Below, piece after piece: positions 53,110-62,376 of a stretch of 64,000 nucleotides of DNA. This DNA comes from Mesorhizobium sp. M9A.F.Ca.ET.002.03.1.2 (GTDB lineage: Bacteria > Pseudomonadota > Alphaproteobacteria > Rhizobiales > Rhizobiaceae), in assembly GCF_003952365.1 (NCBI RefSeq), contig NZ_CP034443.1, positions 1,791,001-1,855,000 on the forward strand, written 5' to 3'. The notes beneath the pieces are model-generated. The model saw only the letters and a list, made by a program, of their open reading frames with translations. It searched no databases and was not told the origin of the DNA. The translations under genes were made by a program, and so were the position numbers. The stretch's first letter is position 1, and every line of letters begins with the position of its first letter.

Positions 53110-54252
53110 TTATCGCTTTTTGAGCGTTTCGAGGAAAAGCACGACCAGGCCCGCAATCAGGCCCCAGAACGCCGCGCCTACGCCGAACAGCGTCAGCCCC
53201 GAGGCGGTGACGGCAAAGGTGACGGTGGCGGCCATCCGTTCGCCATCCTCCTTCAGGGCGATCGATAGCGCGTTGGCGAGCGGCGCCATCAGCGCCAGTC
53301 CGGCGACCAGCACGATCAGGCTCTGCGGCAGCACCGCGAAGATCGCCACCAGCGAGGCGCCGAAAATGGCGAAGACGAGATAGGCAAGCGCGTAGAAGGG
53401 GCCGGTCTTCCAGCGCTCGGCCGGATCGGGATGCACGTCCGGGCCGGTGCAGATCGCCGCCGAGATCGCCGCCAGATTGGTGGTCGAGGCTCCGAACGGC
53501 GCCGACAGCAGCGAAAGCAGGCCGGTGACGCCGATCAGCGGGCCGGGTTCTGGATGGTAGCCCGCGGCCCTCAGCACGGCGAGGCCGGACAGGTTCTGCG
53601 AGGCCATGGTAACCAGGTAGAGCGGCAGCGCCAGGCCGATGATCGCCGTGACGGTGAACTGCGGCGCAATCAGCGTCACTGTCGAAAGTTCAGGGGTCGG
53701 CAGGCCGCCAACACGTCCGGTGAGAAAGGCGGCAGCGCCGCCGACGATCAGCACCGCCAGCACCGAGAGCGCCGGATTGAACAAGCGGATGACAAAGAAG
53801 GTGGCGATCAGCGGCAGGATCAGCCAAGGGTCGACGGGAATGGCCTTCACGGCGTTGATGGCGAAGGTGACGACGATGCCGGCCAGCATTCCCGACGCGA
53901 CCGAGGCCGGTATCCTGGCGATCAGTTTGGTCAAAGGCCTGAACAGGCCCGTGGCAATCAACAAAATTCCGGTGACGATGAAGGCGCCGACGGCCTCGCC
54001 CATTGAAAAGCCGCTCGATGCCGCGATCAGCGCCACGCCAGGTGTCGACCATGCGGTGATGACCGGCATCCTGGTTCGCCAGGACAGCCAAAGGCACTCG
54101 ATCGCCATGGCGAGGCAGATCGCCGTCACCCAGCTTGCGGTTTCGACCTGCGTCGCCCCGACCGCCTTGGCGGCCGCGATGACGATGGCCAGCGTGCCGC
54201 CGAAGCCGATGATCGCCGCGACGAAGGCGGATACCGGAATGGAAATGCGCAT
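53110..54252 (-). CDS. BenE-family benzoate/H+ symporter-like transporter
   Basis: A 380-residue inner-membrane protein with about twelve hydrophobic segments, matching the BenE family (VTAICLAMAIECLWLSWRTR, AWSTPGVALIAASSGF and SAPFGASTTNLAAISAAICT are typical). Members are thought to import benzoate or related acids with protons, but no benzoate genes lie nearby, so the substrate is open. It starts 3 bases after the hydrolase stop, indicating co-translation with the ABHD10-like gene. Confidence 0.88.
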   Translation of the reverse strand: MRISIPVSAFVAAIIGFGGTLAIVIAAAKAVGATQVETASWVTAICLAMAIECLWLSWRTRMPVITAWSTPGVALIAASSGFSMGEAVGAFIVTGILLIATGLFRPLTKLIARIPASVASGMLAGIVVTFAINAVKAIPVDPWLILPLIATFFVIRLFNPALSVLAVLIVGGAAAFLTGRVGGLPTPELSTVTLIAPQFTVTAIIGLALPLYLVTMASQNLSGLAVLRAAGYHPEPGPLIGVTGLLSLLSAPFGASTTNLAAISAAICTGPDVHPDPAERWKTGPFYALAYLVFAIFGASLVAIFAVLPQSLIVLVAGLALMAPLANALSIALKEDGERMAATVTFAVTASGLTLFGVGAAFWGLIAGLVVLFLETLKKR

Positions 54253-54255
54253 GCT

Positions 54256-55020
54256 TTAGCCCGCCTGCCGCACCATGGCGTCGACCGCACGCACCAGCAT
54301 GTCGAGATCCTGCGGCCGCGACAGGCGGTGGTCGCCGTCGGGGATCAGCGACAGCGTGACGTCGTCGGCCGGCAGCAGGCCGACCAGCTTCAAAGCATGG
54401 CTCGGCGGCACGTCGGCATCGGCCAGCCCTTGCAATATGTGGACGGGGCAATGGGTGTCGATCGGCCCGGTCATTGTCAGGTTGTTGCGGCCGTCCTCGA
54501 TCAGCGCGCGAGTGTAAATATAAGGCTCGGCCGAATAGTCCGACGGCTCCTCGAAAAAACCCTTTTCGGCAAGATCGCGCTTCTGCGCCTCGCTCAGCGC
54601 CGGCTCGACCAGCTCGGCGGTGAAATCCGGCGCCGGCGCCAGAAGCACCAGGCCGGCGATGCGATTCTCGCCCACCTTGTGCAATTCCTGGACCATGCGC
54701 AGCGCGATCCATGCGCCCATCGACGAGCCGACCAGGATTTGCCTGCCTTGCGTGAAACGGCGGAAGACGGCGAGGCTTTGCGAAAGCCATTTCGAGATGG
54801 TGCCGTCGGCAAATGCGCCACCCGATTCGCCATGGCCGGAATAGTCGTGGCGCAGGAAGGCGCGGCCTTGCTTGGCTGCCCATTCCGACAGCGTCTCGGC
54901 CTTGGTGCCCAGCATGTCCGATTTGTAGCCGCCGAGCCAGACGATGCCTGGTGCTGCACCTTCGGCATGCCTGGCGGCGATGCTGGTTCCGTCGACGTCG
55001 AGAAAAACCGGAGAGGTCAT
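54256..55020 (-). CDS. Alpha/beta hydrolase resembling ABHD10
   Basis: A 254-residue alpha/beta hydrolase. The nucleophile elbow is LVGSSMGAW, the acid is in LQGLADADVP and the histidine in DGDHRLSR. The early VWLGGYKSDMLGTKAETL and FLRHDYSGHGES closely resemble the pattern of mitochondrial ABHD10, an S-depalmitoylase/thioesterase. The start at 55020 removes an atypical extension. It is coupled to a BenE-type transporter gene and divergent from infC. The substrate is unknown. Confidence 0.87.
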   Translation of the reverse strand: MTSPVFLDVDGTSIAARHAEGAAPGIVWLGGYKSDMLGTKAETLSEWAAKQGRAFLRHDYSGHGESGGAFADGTISKWLSQSLAVFRRFTQGRQILVGSSMGAWIALRMVQELHKVGENRIAGLVLLAPAPDFTAELVEPALSEAQKRDLAEKGFFEEPSDYSAEPYIYTRALIEDGRNNLTMTGPIDTHCPVHILQGLADADVPPSHALKLVGLLPADDVTLSLIPDGDHRLSRPQDLDMLVRAVDAMVRQAG

Positions 55021-55232
55021 GGCTGGTTCCTTCACGCCGGTCTTTTGGCACAACTGGCGGTTCGACGAAAAGTGCTCGGCAACTTTCTTCGTTTGGCACA
55101 AGGCTGCAGTAGGGAACAAGGTGATTTCCTGTGAACGCTGTGCTATTGACTCCGGCCGCGCGCTCACCACATTGGCGCGTTCGCAATCTGAATTGAAAAC
55201 CCTGAACGAAACGGCTCAAGGAGACCACGACC

Positions 55233-55769
55233 ATTCGCAGACCTTTCAAAGCAACGGCGCCCACCAAGGAGGGCCCGCGCTCCAACCGTGACATCCGGGT
55301 TGCCCGGGTCCAGCTTATCGACGCCGAAGGCCAGAACCACGGCGATGTCTCCATCAACGACGCATTGCTGCTCGCCGAAGAGGCTGGGCTCGATCTGGTC
55401 GAGATATCGCCCAATGCGGTGCCGCCCGTCGTAAAAATTCTCGATCTCGGCAAGCTGAAATACGCCAACCAGAAGAAGGCGGCCGAGGCGCGCAAGAATC
55501 AGAAGGTCATCGAGATCAAGGAGATCAAGATGCGCCCGAACATCGACAGTCATGATTACGAGACCAAGATGAAAGCGGTCCGGCGGTTTTTCGAGGAAGG
55601 TGACAAGGTCAAGCTGACATTGCGCTTTCGCGGCCGCGAGATGGCGCATATGGAACTCGGCATGCAGCTTCTGAACAAGGTTCGCGAGGAAGTGGCGCCC
55701 ATCGCCAAGGTCGAAGCCGAACCGAAGCTCGAAGGCCGCCAGATGATGATGGTGCTGGCGCCCCGCTAA
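55233..55769 (+). CDS. infC: Translation initiation factor IF-3 with ATT start codon
   Basis: A 178-residue IF-3. The N-terminal domain begins with the non-standard codon ATT at 55233, preceded by AAGGAG nine bases upstream, and reads [20 protein letters not shown]. The first ATG is only at 55365 and would remove the N-terminal domain. Landmarks are [33 protein letters not shown] and [17 protein letters not shown]. An AUU start also occurs in E. coli infC, where IF-3 discriminates against it and so represses its own synthesis. A UUCG-loop terminator follows. Confidence 0.95.
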   Translation: MRRPFKATAPTKEGPRSNRDIRVARVQLIDAEGQNHGDVSINDALLLAEEAGLDLVEISPNAVPPVVKILDLGKLKYANQKKAAEARKNQKVIEIKEIKMRPNIDSHDYETKMKAVRRFFEEGDKVKLTLRFRGREMAHMELGMQLLNKVREEVAPIAKVEAEPKLEGRQMMMVLAPR

Positions 55770-55788
55770 AGCGATTTCCGTCAAAAGC

Positions 55789-55818
55789 AAAGGCCGCTTC
55801 GGCGGCCTTTTGTTTGTT
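55789..55818 (+). terminator. Rho-independent terminator of infC
   Basis: AAAGGCCGC (55789-55797) and GCGGCCTTT (55802-55810) form a 9-bp stem closed by a TTCG tetraloop, followed by TGTTTGTTTT. It lies 20 bases after the infC stop. Confidence 0.9.
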
Positions 55819-55897
55819 TTGCCTTCGCCATGATTTCTCCGCAAGTTGCATCGACAAGGAACCTGGTTGCCGGTCCTCGCGGCAAAAGGATTGTTCC

Positions 55898-56541
55898 ATG
55901 GCCGCTGCGGCACGCTCTCCGAATGAAAAGTCGTTCGACGAAATGGGCCGCTACCAGCGGCGCCGGCGTCTCCTGCTGGCGCTGTTGGTCGGTGTTTTTT
56001 GCGCTTTGCTGATCTTCGGCGGCTCCACGCACGATGAACTAGGCCACGAACGCATAGAAGGGCAGTACGGGATCGCCCTGATACTGATCGGGATCGGCGG
56101 CCGGCTCTGGTCGATCCTCTATATCGGCGACCGCAAGTCGGCCGAAGTGGTTGCTACCGGCCCATATTCGGTGATGCGCAACCCGCTGTATTTTTCTCCA
56201 CCGTAGCGGCCGCCGGCATAGGCGCCCAGACCGGCAGCGTGATCGTCTCGGTCGCGTCGGCGGTTCTGTGCGCGGCCGCGTTCCATATCGTCGCGCTGCG
56301 CGAGGAACGGCACTTGACCACGGTGCTCGGGGCGCCGTACAAGGACTACATCGCACGGGTGCCGCGGTTTTTTCCCAACCCCCGGCTTTTTCGCGATCAG
56401 GCCGAGGTCACCTTCACACCGCGCGTCTTCAATCACACGCTGCGCGACGGCTTGATGTTCCTGGTTTCCATACCGTTTTTCGAACTCATCGAGTCCGGAC
56501 AGGAAAGCGGTGTAATTCCCGTCCTCTTCTGGTTGTATTGA
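55898..56541 (+). pseudogene. Frameshifted isoprenylcysteine methyltransferase-like membrane protein
   Basis: The upstream part (MAAAARSPNEKSFDEMGRY to VMRNPLYFSPP-stop) and the downstream part in another frame (TVAAAGIGAQTGSV to IPVLFWLY) together match the intact paralogue at 56711-57367 along its length. The break is at a run of five T (56191-56195). One extra T would restore NPLYFFSTVAAAG, aligning with NPLYVFSSMAAAG. Several membrane segments and YKDYIARVPRFFP are kept. It may be a recent pseudogene, a sequencing error in a homopolymer, or a slippage-regulated gene. Confidence 0.75.
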
Positions 56542-56565
56542 GTTGCGGACGCCGGCAAAAGGGGC

Positions 56566-56618
56566 GACATGCATTAAATCCGCTGAATCCTGACATGCAT
56601 TAAATCCGCCTGAATCCT
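56566..56618. repeat. Tandem duplication of about 26 bp
   Basis: GACATGCATTAAATCCGCTG with AATCCT (56566-56591) is directly repeated at 56592-56618 with one inserted C. It lies just after the frameshifted gene and before its intact paralogue, so it may mark local rearrangement around the gene duplication. Confidence 0.7.
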
Positions 56619-56710
56619 GTTGCAAGGCGTCCCGGCGATCGGCGGGGCGCCTGTTTCTTGGCCAGACGCCGCGATCGCCGGCAAAGTTCCTCGACGATCG
56701 GATTCACGAA

Positions 56711-57367
56711 ATGCTCAATGAAGTCAAATCGGCACAGGCCGAACAAGTACGGGCCAGGCATGCGCTGGGCAGCTACCAGCACGCGCGCAGGATGGTGCTT
56801 GCCGCGCTCGTGGTCGTCCTGTTCGCGGCGCTGCTGTTTGGCCAGTCTTCTTTTCCTCCCGACAGCGTGCCGCACGAAACGATCGAAATGGTCGGCGTCC
56901 TGCTGATCTTTTTAGGCATTGTCGGGCGCTTGTGGTCGACGCTCTATATCGGCGGGCGCAAATCCTCCGAGGTGGTGACCGGCGGACCCTATTCGATCAC
57001 CCGCAATCCGCTCTACGTCTTCTCCTCGATGGCTGCCGCCGGTGTCGGCGCGCAGATCGGTTCGATCACCACGATGATCGGCTTCGCCGTGCTTTGCGCC
57101 GCCGCTTTTCATGTCGTCATCCTGCGCGAAGAGAAGTTCCTGAAGGAGGCCCTCGGCGCCCCTTACCAGACCTACCTTACGAAAGTGCCGCGCTTCTTCC
57201 CGAGGCTTTCGCTGTATCAGGAAGGCGATACCGGCAGCTTCAAGCCGCGCCTGCTGCGGACGACGCTGCTGGACGGGCTGGTGTTCCTCATTGCCTTGCC
57301 GGCTTTCGAGTTGATCGATGGCGCGCAGGAATCGGGCATACTGCCGGTGCTGTTCCGTTTCCCGTGA
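56711..57367 (+). CDS. Isoprenylcysteine carboxyl methyltransferase-like membrane protein
   Basis: A 218-residue integral-membrane protein of the ICMT/PEMT-like methyltransferase superfamily. Hydrophobic segments include MVLAALVVVLFAALLFG and IEMVGVLLIFLGIVGRLW. The conserved GGPYSITRNPLYVFSSM and LGAPYQTYLTKVPRFFP form the methyl-donor side. It is the intact partner of the frameshifted gene just upstream. The acceptor is unknown; bacterial members methylate lipids or small molecules. The ribosome site is weak. Confidence 0.8.
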   Translation: MLNEVKSAQAEQVRARHALGSYQHARRMVLAALVVVLFAALLFGQSSFPPDSVPHETIEMVGVLLIFLGIVGRLWSTLYIGGRKSSEVVTGGPYSITRNPLYVFSSMAAAGVGAQIGSITTMIGFAVLCAAAFHVVILREEKFLKEALGAPYQTYLTKVPRFFPRLSLYQEGDTGSFKPRLLRTTLLDGLVFLIALPAFELIDGAQESGILPVLFRFP

Positions 57368-57412
57368 GCATGATCCCGAAAAGTGGGAACCGGTTTTCAG
57401 ATAAGAACATGC
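57366..57412. repeat. Rhizobial palindromic intergenic repeat, copy 4
   Basis: GAGCATGATCCCGAAAAGTG with GGAACCGGTTTTCAG is nearly the same as copy 1, ending AACATGC. It begins at the stop codon of the methyltransferase-like gene, as copy 1 begins at the hisF stop. The right arm is degenerate. Confidence 0.7.
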
Positions 57413-57502
57413 GGTAATAAAGATAATATACCGGACAGTGCGTCGCATCCTTGCAGGTGTTGCACGTCGGCCCGCTTTGACGTATAGAACCGCCGTTCCC
57501 AA

Positions 57503-57534
57503 AAACCGCCCGGCAGGGCATGCCGTGGCGGTTT
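57503..57534 (+). promoter_or_regulatory. Leader hairpin upstream of rpmI-rplT
   Basis: AAACCGCC (57503-57510) plus CGGCA (57511-57515) pair with TGCCG (57521-57525) and GGCGGTTT (57527-57534), a 13-bp stem with one bulged T and a 5-base loop. It is followed by a T-rich stretch (CATTTGCTTTT). It lies about 100 bases before rpmI and may be an attenuator or an L20-binding leader; rpmI-rplT operons are regulated by L20 in other bacteria. Confidence 0.45.
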
Positions 57535-57632
57535 CATTTGCTTTTCGGGCTTTGGTCGGCCTGAAGCGAACAAAACAAGAGGCGTGGAGTGCCGAAGGCA
57601 CGACTGGGACCTCAAAGAAACGGAGTAGCAAA

Positions 57633-57836
57633 ATGCCCAAGATGAAGACCAAGTCGGCCGCCAAGAAGCGGTTCAAGATCACAGGTACCGGTAAAGTCCT
57701 GTCGGCTGCGGCCGGCAAGCGTCACGGCATGATCAAGCGTTCCAACAAGTTCATTCGAAATGCCCGCGGCACGATGGTTCTGGCTGAACCGGACGGCAAG
57801 AAGGTCATCAAGAATTTTCTGCCGAACGGCCTCTAG
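57633..57836 (+). CDS. rpmI: 50S ribosomal protein L35
   Basis: A 67-residue L35, standard length. It has the basic start [20 protein letters not shown] and the conserved [19 protein letters not shown]. The ATG at 57633 is fixed by homology; longer in-frame readings enter the leader. rplT follows after 93 bases containing a palindromic repeat. Confidence 0.97.
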   Translation: MPKMKTKSAAKKRFKITGTGKVLSAAAGKRHGMIKRSNKFIRNARGTMVLAEPDGKKVIKNFLPNGL

Positions 57837-57867
57837 AGCTTTCGGCCCGGACACGCATTTGTTTTAC

Positions 57868-57911
57868 GCAATTCCGAACGGAAAACCGCCAGGCACTTTT
57901 CCTGGAATTGC
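57868..57911. repeat. Rhizobial palindromic intergenic repeat, copy 5 (variant)
   Basis: Arms GCAATTCC (57868-57875) and GGAATTGC (57904-57911) enclose GGAAAACCGCCAGGCACTTT, related on the reverse strand to the AAAAGTG/CGGTTTTC core of copies 1, 3 and 4. It lies between rpmI and rplT, again inside an operon. Confidence 0.65.
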
Positions 57912-57929
57912 TTTTAAGGAGATCATGAC

Positions 57930-58331
57930 ATGGCACGCGTAAAAAGAGGCGTCACCTCGCACGCCAAGCACAAGAAGGTCCTGAAAGCCGCCAAGGGTTT
58001 TTACGGCCGCCGCAAGAACACCATCCGCATCGCCAAGCAGGCGGTGGAAAAGTCGCTGCAGTACGCCTACCGCGATCGCAAGAACCGCAAGCGCTCGTTC
58101 CGCGCGCTGTGGATCCAGCGCATCAATGCCGCGGCCCACGAGCATGGCCTGACCTATGGCCGCTTCATCGACGGCCTCAACAAGGCCGGCATCGAGATCG
58201 ACCGCAAGGTCTTGTCGGACATGGCCATCCACGAGCCGCAGGCTTTCGCCGCACTCGTGGCCAAGGCCAAGGTCGCGCTCGAATACCTCAAGAACACCAC
58301 GCCGAACGCTTTTGAAAGCGCTGTAGCCTAA
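57930..58331 (+). CDS. rplT: 50S ribosomal protein L20
   Basis: A 133-residue L20, including the alphaproteobacterial C-terminal extension. It has the basic N-terminal helix ([20 protein letters not shown]) and [20 protein letters not shown]. It is a primary 23S rRNA-binding assembly protein and in other bacteria represses its own operon. A strong ribosome site (TAAGGAG) lies upstream. A terminator follows. Confidence 0.97.
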   Translation: MARVKRGVTSHAKHKKVLKAAKGFYGRRKNTIRIAKQAVEKSLQYAYRDRKNRKRSFRALWIQRINAAAHEHGLTYGRFIDGLNKAGIEIDRKVLSDMAIHEPQAFAALVAKAKVALEYLKNTTPNAFESAVA

Positions 58332-58369
58332 GCCAGCGCTTCCCAAGCATTCGCATTCTGATTTTGGGA

Positions 58370-58402
58370 AACCCGCGCTGGCAGGGCCGGCGCGGGTTTT
58401 TC
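58370..58402 (+). terminator. Rho-independent terminator between rplT and pheS
   Basis: AACCCGCGC (58370-58378) and GCGCGGGTT (58390-58398) form a 9-bp stem with an 11-base loop and a following T-run. It is only 25 bases upstream of pheS, so it either ends rplT or acts as an attenuator for pheS. Confidence 0.82.
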
Positions 58403-58426
58403 TTTGCTTCCAATCGAGTCTGGAAC

Positions 58427-59512
58427 ATGAGTGACATGGAAACCCTCGAAAATTCCCTGATGACCGACATTGCGTCGGCCGCCGACGAGCAGGCGATTGA
58501 AGCCGTGCGTGTTTCGGCGCTCGGCAAGAAGGGCTCGGTCTCCGAAATGCTGAAGACGCTCGGCTCGATGTCGGCCGAGGAGCGCCAGGTAAAAGGCCCG
58601 GCCATCAACGGGCTCAAGAACCGCATCACCGAGGCGCTTGTCGTGCGCCGCGCCGAGCTGAGGGATGTGGCGATCTCGGCCCGTCTTGCCGCTGAGAAGG
58701 TCGATGTGAGCCTGCCGGTGCGGCAATCGCCGGCCGAGCGCGGCCGCATCCATCCGATCAGCCAGGTCAGCGACGAGATCGCCGCGATCTTCGGCGATCT
58801 CGGCTTTGCCATCGCCGAAGGTCCCGATATCGAGACCGACCATTATAATTTCACCGCGCTGAATTTCCCGGAAGGCCATCCGGCGCGCGAGATGCATGAC
58901 ACCTTCTTCTTCCAGCCGGACGAGAAGGGCGAGCGCAAACTTTTGCGTACCCACACCTCGCCGGTGCAGATCCGCACCATGGAGGCGCAGAAGCCGCCGA
59001 TCCGCATCGTCATCCCCGGCAAGACTTACCGGCAGGATTCCGATGCCACCCATTCGCCGATGTTCCATCAGGTCGAGGGGCTGGTGATCGACAGGACAGC
59101 CAATGTCGCCAACATGAAATGGGTGCTGGAGGAGTTCTGCAAGGCCTTCTTCGAGGTTCGCCAGGTCAAGATGCGCTTCCGTCCGTCCTTCTTCCCGTTC
59201 ACCGAACCCAGCATGGAGGTCGACATCCAATGCGACCGTTCGCGGCCGGGCGAGGTGCGCTTCGGCGAAGGCTCCGACTGGATGGAGATCCTCGGCTGCG
59301 GCATGGTGCATCCCAATGTGCTGAGATATGGCGGGCTCGATCCCGACGAATACCAGGGCTTCGCCTGGGGCATGGGCATCGACCGCATCGCCATGCTGAA
59401 ATACGGCATGCCGGACCTGCGCGCCTTCTTCGACGCCGATGTGCGCTGGCTGTCGCATTACGGTTTTAGACCGCTCGACATGCCGACGCTGTTCGGAGGC
59501 TTGAGCACGTGA
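58427..59512 (+). CDS. pheS: Phenylalanine--tRNA ligase alpha subunit
   Basis: A 361-residue class II synthetase alpha subunit. The N-terminal coiled coil is followed by class II motifs: motif 2 in [10 protein letters not shown] and [16 protein letters not shown], motif 3 in [17 protein letters not shown]. It charges tRNA-Phe with PheT. The ATG at 58427 starts [10 protein letters not shown]; an earlier in-frame start lies in the terminator. It overlaps the GFA gene by four bases (GTGA). Confidence 0.97.
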   Translation: MSDMETLENSLMTDIASAADEQAIEAVRVSALGKKGSVSEMLKTLGSMSAEERQVKGPAINGLKNRITEALVVRRAELRDVAISARLAAEKVDVSLPVRQSPAERGRIHPISQVSDEIAAIFGDLGFAIAEGPDIETDHYNFTALNFPEGHPAREMHDTFFFQPDEKGERKLLRTHTSPVQIRTMEAQKPPIRIVIPGKTYRQDSDATHSPMFHQVEGLVIDRTANVANMKWVLEEFCKAFFEVRQVKMRFRPSFFPFTEPSMEVDIQCDRSRPGEVRFGEGSDWMEILGCGMVHPNVLRYGGLDPDEYQGFAWGMGIDRIAMLKYGMPDLRAFFDADVRWLSHYGFRPLDMPTLFGGLST

Positions 59513-59931
59513 CAGCGGTCCACACCGGCGGTTGCCGCTGCGGCGCCGTGCGGTTCGAGGCTTCGGCCGAACCGCACCATGTCAGCTATTGCCATTGCGG
59601 CGATTGCCGGCGGGCCAGCGGCGCGCCGGTGTCGGCCTTTGTCGGCTTCCTGACCGGTCAGGTCGCCTTCGCGGGCAAGGCACTGAAGATGTTTGAAAAC
59701 GGGCCGGTGACGCGCTCCTTTTGCGGCATCTGCGGCTCGCCGATCGCCTATGTCGACGCGCGGCTGGCCGACCAGATCTATTTCATGCTCGGCGCCATGG
59801 ACATGCCGGCCTATTTCAAGCCGACGCACCATGCCCATGTGCGCGAGCAGCTGCCCTTCCTCCACATGCCAGATTCACTGCCGCGCCATCTCAAGAGCAG
59901 CGTGGCAAGACCTTCGGAAACACAGTCATGA
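59509..59931 (+). CDS. GFA/CENP-V family zinc-binding protein
   Basis: A 140-residue protein of the glutathione-dependent formaldehyde-activating (GFA) family. Zinc-type cysteines are clear: [24 protein letters not shown] and FCGICGSPI. It starts with GTG overlapping pheS by four bases and overlaps pheT by four (ATGA), so it is placed inside the pheST operon. The family fold is known; the substrate of this member is not, and a link to tRNA charging is not apparent. Confidence 0.88.
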   Translation: MTAVHTGGCRCGAVRFEASAEPHHVSYCHCGDCRRASGAPVSAFVGFLTGQVAFAGKALKMFENGPVTRSFCGICGSPIAYVDARLADQIYFMLGAMDMPAYFKPTHHAHVREQLPFLHMPDSLPRHLKSSVARPSETQS

Positions 59932-62336
59932 AACTCACCCTCTCCTGGCTCAAGGACCATCTCGAGACCGACGCCTCGCTGGCGGAGATCGTCGAGCGGC
60001 TGACCTCGATCGGCCTCGAAGTCGAGCATGTCGACGACAGAACGAGCCTGAAGCCCTTCGTCATCGCCAAGGTGCTGACGGCGGTCCAGCATCCCGACGC
60101 CGACCGGCTGCGCGTGCTCACCGTCGATACCGGCGACGGCAAGGCTCCGGTTCAAGTGGTATGTGGGGCGCCTAACGCCCGCGCGGGCCTGATCGGCGCC
60201 TTCGCCGCGCCCGGCACCTACATTCCCGGCATCGACGTGACGCTGACGGTCGGCAAGATCCGCGGCGTCGAAAGCCATGGCATGATGTGCTCCGAGCGCG
60301 AGCTCGAGCTCTCGGACGAGCATAGCGGCATCATCGACCTGCCCGCCGATGCGCCGGTCGGCACCAGCTTCGCCGCCTACGCGCATCTCGACGATCCGGT
60401 CATCGAGATCAATCTGACGCCGAACCGGCCGGACGCCACAAGTGTCTACGGCATCGCCCGCGATCTGGCGGCAAGCGGCCTTGGCCGTCTCGTCGGCGGG
60501 GCCATCATGCCGCATGTCGGCAGCGGCATGTGCCCGGTCAAGGTGACGATCGAGGCGCCGGAGCTCTGCCCCGGCTTTGCGCTCAGGCTGGTCAAGGGCG
60601 TCAAGAACGGCTCGTCGCCGAAATGGCTGCAGCAGCGGCTGATTGCCATTGGTCTGAGGCCAATCAGCGCGCTGGTCGACATCACCAACTATGTCACCTT
60701 CGACCGCGGCCGGCCCTTGCATGTGTTCGACGCCAGCAAGGTCGCCGGCAACCTTACCGTGCGCCGTGCGCGCGACGGCGAGAAGGTGCTGGCGCTCGAC
60801 GGCCGCGAATACACGCTGACGCCCGAGATGTGCGTGATAGCGGACCAGGACGGCGTCGAATCCATCGCCGGCATCATGGGCGGCGAGCATTCCGGCTGCG
60901 ACGAGAACACCACCGACGTTCTGATCGAATCCGCATTGTGGGATCCGATGACCACGGCTCGCACCGGCCGCGCCCTCGGCATCATCAGCGATGCGCGCTA
61001 CCGGTTCGAGCGCGGCGTCGACCCTGAATTCATGGTTCCCGGGGTGGAGCTGGCGACGAAACTGGTGCTGGATTTCTGCGGCGGTACGCCGACCGAGATC
61101 GAAGTCACCGGCTATGCCGGCCATGTCGAGAAGATCGTGCACTTCCCGCTGGCGGAAGTGAAGCGGCTGACCGGCATCGAGGTGCCGAAGGCGGAGAGCC
61201 TCGAGATCCTGTCCCGCCTTGGCTTCGAGCCGCAAGGCTCGGGCGACGTCGTCGATGTGAAGGTGCCTTCCTGGCGGCCTGATGTCGACGGCAAGGCCGA
61301 CCTGGTCGAGGAAGTGATGCGCATCCACGGCGTCGACAACATCGCCCCGCAGCCGCTCGTTTCGCATGACGCGGTCAACGCCAAGATCCTGACCGTGCTG
61401 CAGATCCGCACCCGCGCCGCCAAGCGGGCGCTGGCGGTGCGCGGCATGATGGAGGCCGTCACCTGGTCGTTCATTCCGGCAAAACATGCCGAACTGTTCG
61501 GCGGCGGCCAGACCGCGCTGAAGCTCGCCAACCCGATCGCAGCCGACATGTCCGATATGCGGCCGTCGCTGCTGCCGGGCCTGATCGCCGCCGCCCAGCG
61601 CAACGCCGACAGGGGCGTCAGTGACGTCGCGCTGTTCGAAGTGTCGGGCACCTATGAGGGCGACGGCGCCGATCAGCAGCGGCGCGTCGCCGCCGGCGTG
61701 CGGCGCGGCACCGCCAGGCTCGACGGCTCCGGCCGCCACTGGGCCGGCAATGCCGGCGCCGTCGGCGTGTTCGACGCCAAGGCCGACGCGATTGCAGCAC
61801 TTGAAGCCTGCGGCGCGCCGGTCGAGCGGCTGCAGATCGAGGCCGGCGGCCCGGCCTGGTATCATCCCGGCCGCTCCGGCACGATCAAGCTTGGGCCAAA
61901 GGTGGTGTTGGGCACGTTCGGTGAATTCCATCCGAAGACGCTCGAGGAAATGGATGTCTCCGGCCCGCTCTGCGGCTTCGAGGTTTTCGTCGACGCGGTT
62001 CCCGAGCCGAAGGCCAAGCCGACGCGGACAAAACCGAAGCTGGACCTGTCCGCCTTCCAGGCTGTCAAGCGCGATTTTGCTTTCGTCGTCGACAAGGCGG
62101 TCGAGGCCGGAACGCTGACCCGCGCAGCACTTGCCGCAGACAAGAAGCTGATCACCGGCGTCTCGGTCTTCGATATTTTCGAAGGTGCGGCGCTCGGCGC
62201 GGCCAAGAAATCGGTCGCCATCGAAGTGTCGATCCAGCCGGTCGAAAAGACGCTGACCGACGAGGATTTCGAGGCTTTGGCCAAGCGCATCGTCGAGAAC
62301 GTACACAAGCAGACGGGTGGCGTGCTCAGAACCTGA
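59928..62336 (+). CDS. pheT: Phenylalanine--tRNA ligase beta subunit
   Basis: An 802-residue beta subunit, full length. Domains in order are the N-terminal [20 protein letters not shown], a tRNA-binding OB domain ([17 protein letters not shown]), the B3/B4 editing region (around [15 protein letters not shown]), B5 ([10 protein letters not shown]), the class II-like core, and a C-terminal anticodon-binding domain ([17 protein letters not shown]). The ATG overlaps the GFA stop. With PheS it forms the heterotetramer that charges tRNA-Phe. Confidence 0.97.
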   Translation: MKLTLSWLKDHLETDASLAEIVERLTSIGLEVEHVDDRTSLKPFVIAKVLTAVQHPDADRLRVLTVDTGDGKAPVQVVCGAPNARAGLIGAFAAPGTYIPGIDVTLTVGKIRGVESHGMMCSERELELSDEHSGIIDLPADAPVGTSFAAYAHLDDPVIEINLTPNRPDATSVYGIARDLAASGLGRLVGGAIMPHVGSGMCPVKVTIEAPELCPGFALRLVKGVKNGSSPKWLQQRLIAIGLRPISALVDITNYVTFDRGRPLHVFDASKVAGNLTVRRARDGEKVLALDGREYTLTPEMCVIADQDGVESIAGIMGGEHSGCDENTTDVLIESALWDPMTTARTGRALGIISDARYRFERGVDPEFMVPGVELATKLVLDFCGGTPTEIEVTGYAGHVEKIVHFPLAEVKRLTGIEVPKAESLEILSRLGFEPQGSGDVVDVKVPSWRPDVDGKADLVEEVMRIHGVDNIAPQPLVSHDAVNAKILTVLQIRTRAAKRALAVRGMMEAVTWSFIPAKHAELFGGGQTALKLANPIAADMSDMRPSLLPGLIAAAQRNADRGVSDVALFEVSGTYEGDGADQQRRVAAGVRRGTARLDGSGRHWAGNAGAVGVFDAKADAIAALEACGAPVERLQIEAGGPAWYHPGRSGTIKLGPKVVLGTFGEFHPKTLEEMDVSGPLCGFEVFVDAVPEPKAKPTRTKPKLDLSAFQAVKRDFAFVVDKAVEAGTLTRAALAADKKLITGVSVFDIFEGAALGAAKKSVAIEVSIQPVEKTLTDEDFEALAKRIVENVHKQTGGVLRT

Positions 62337-62376
62337 GGGATTGCCGCCAGGTGGCGAATCGCCTTCCAAAGGGGTG

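Noticed and set aside
55090..55110. Sigma-54-like promoter (TTTGGCACAAGGCTGCAG) upstream of infC
   Set aside because: The spacing between the GG and GC elements is one base short, and infC is not expected to be sigma-54 dependent.
59811..62369. 852-codon open frame on the minus strand opposite pheT
   Set aside because: Same reason: no recognisable domain, abnormal composition, and it covers a complete PheT gene on the other strand.
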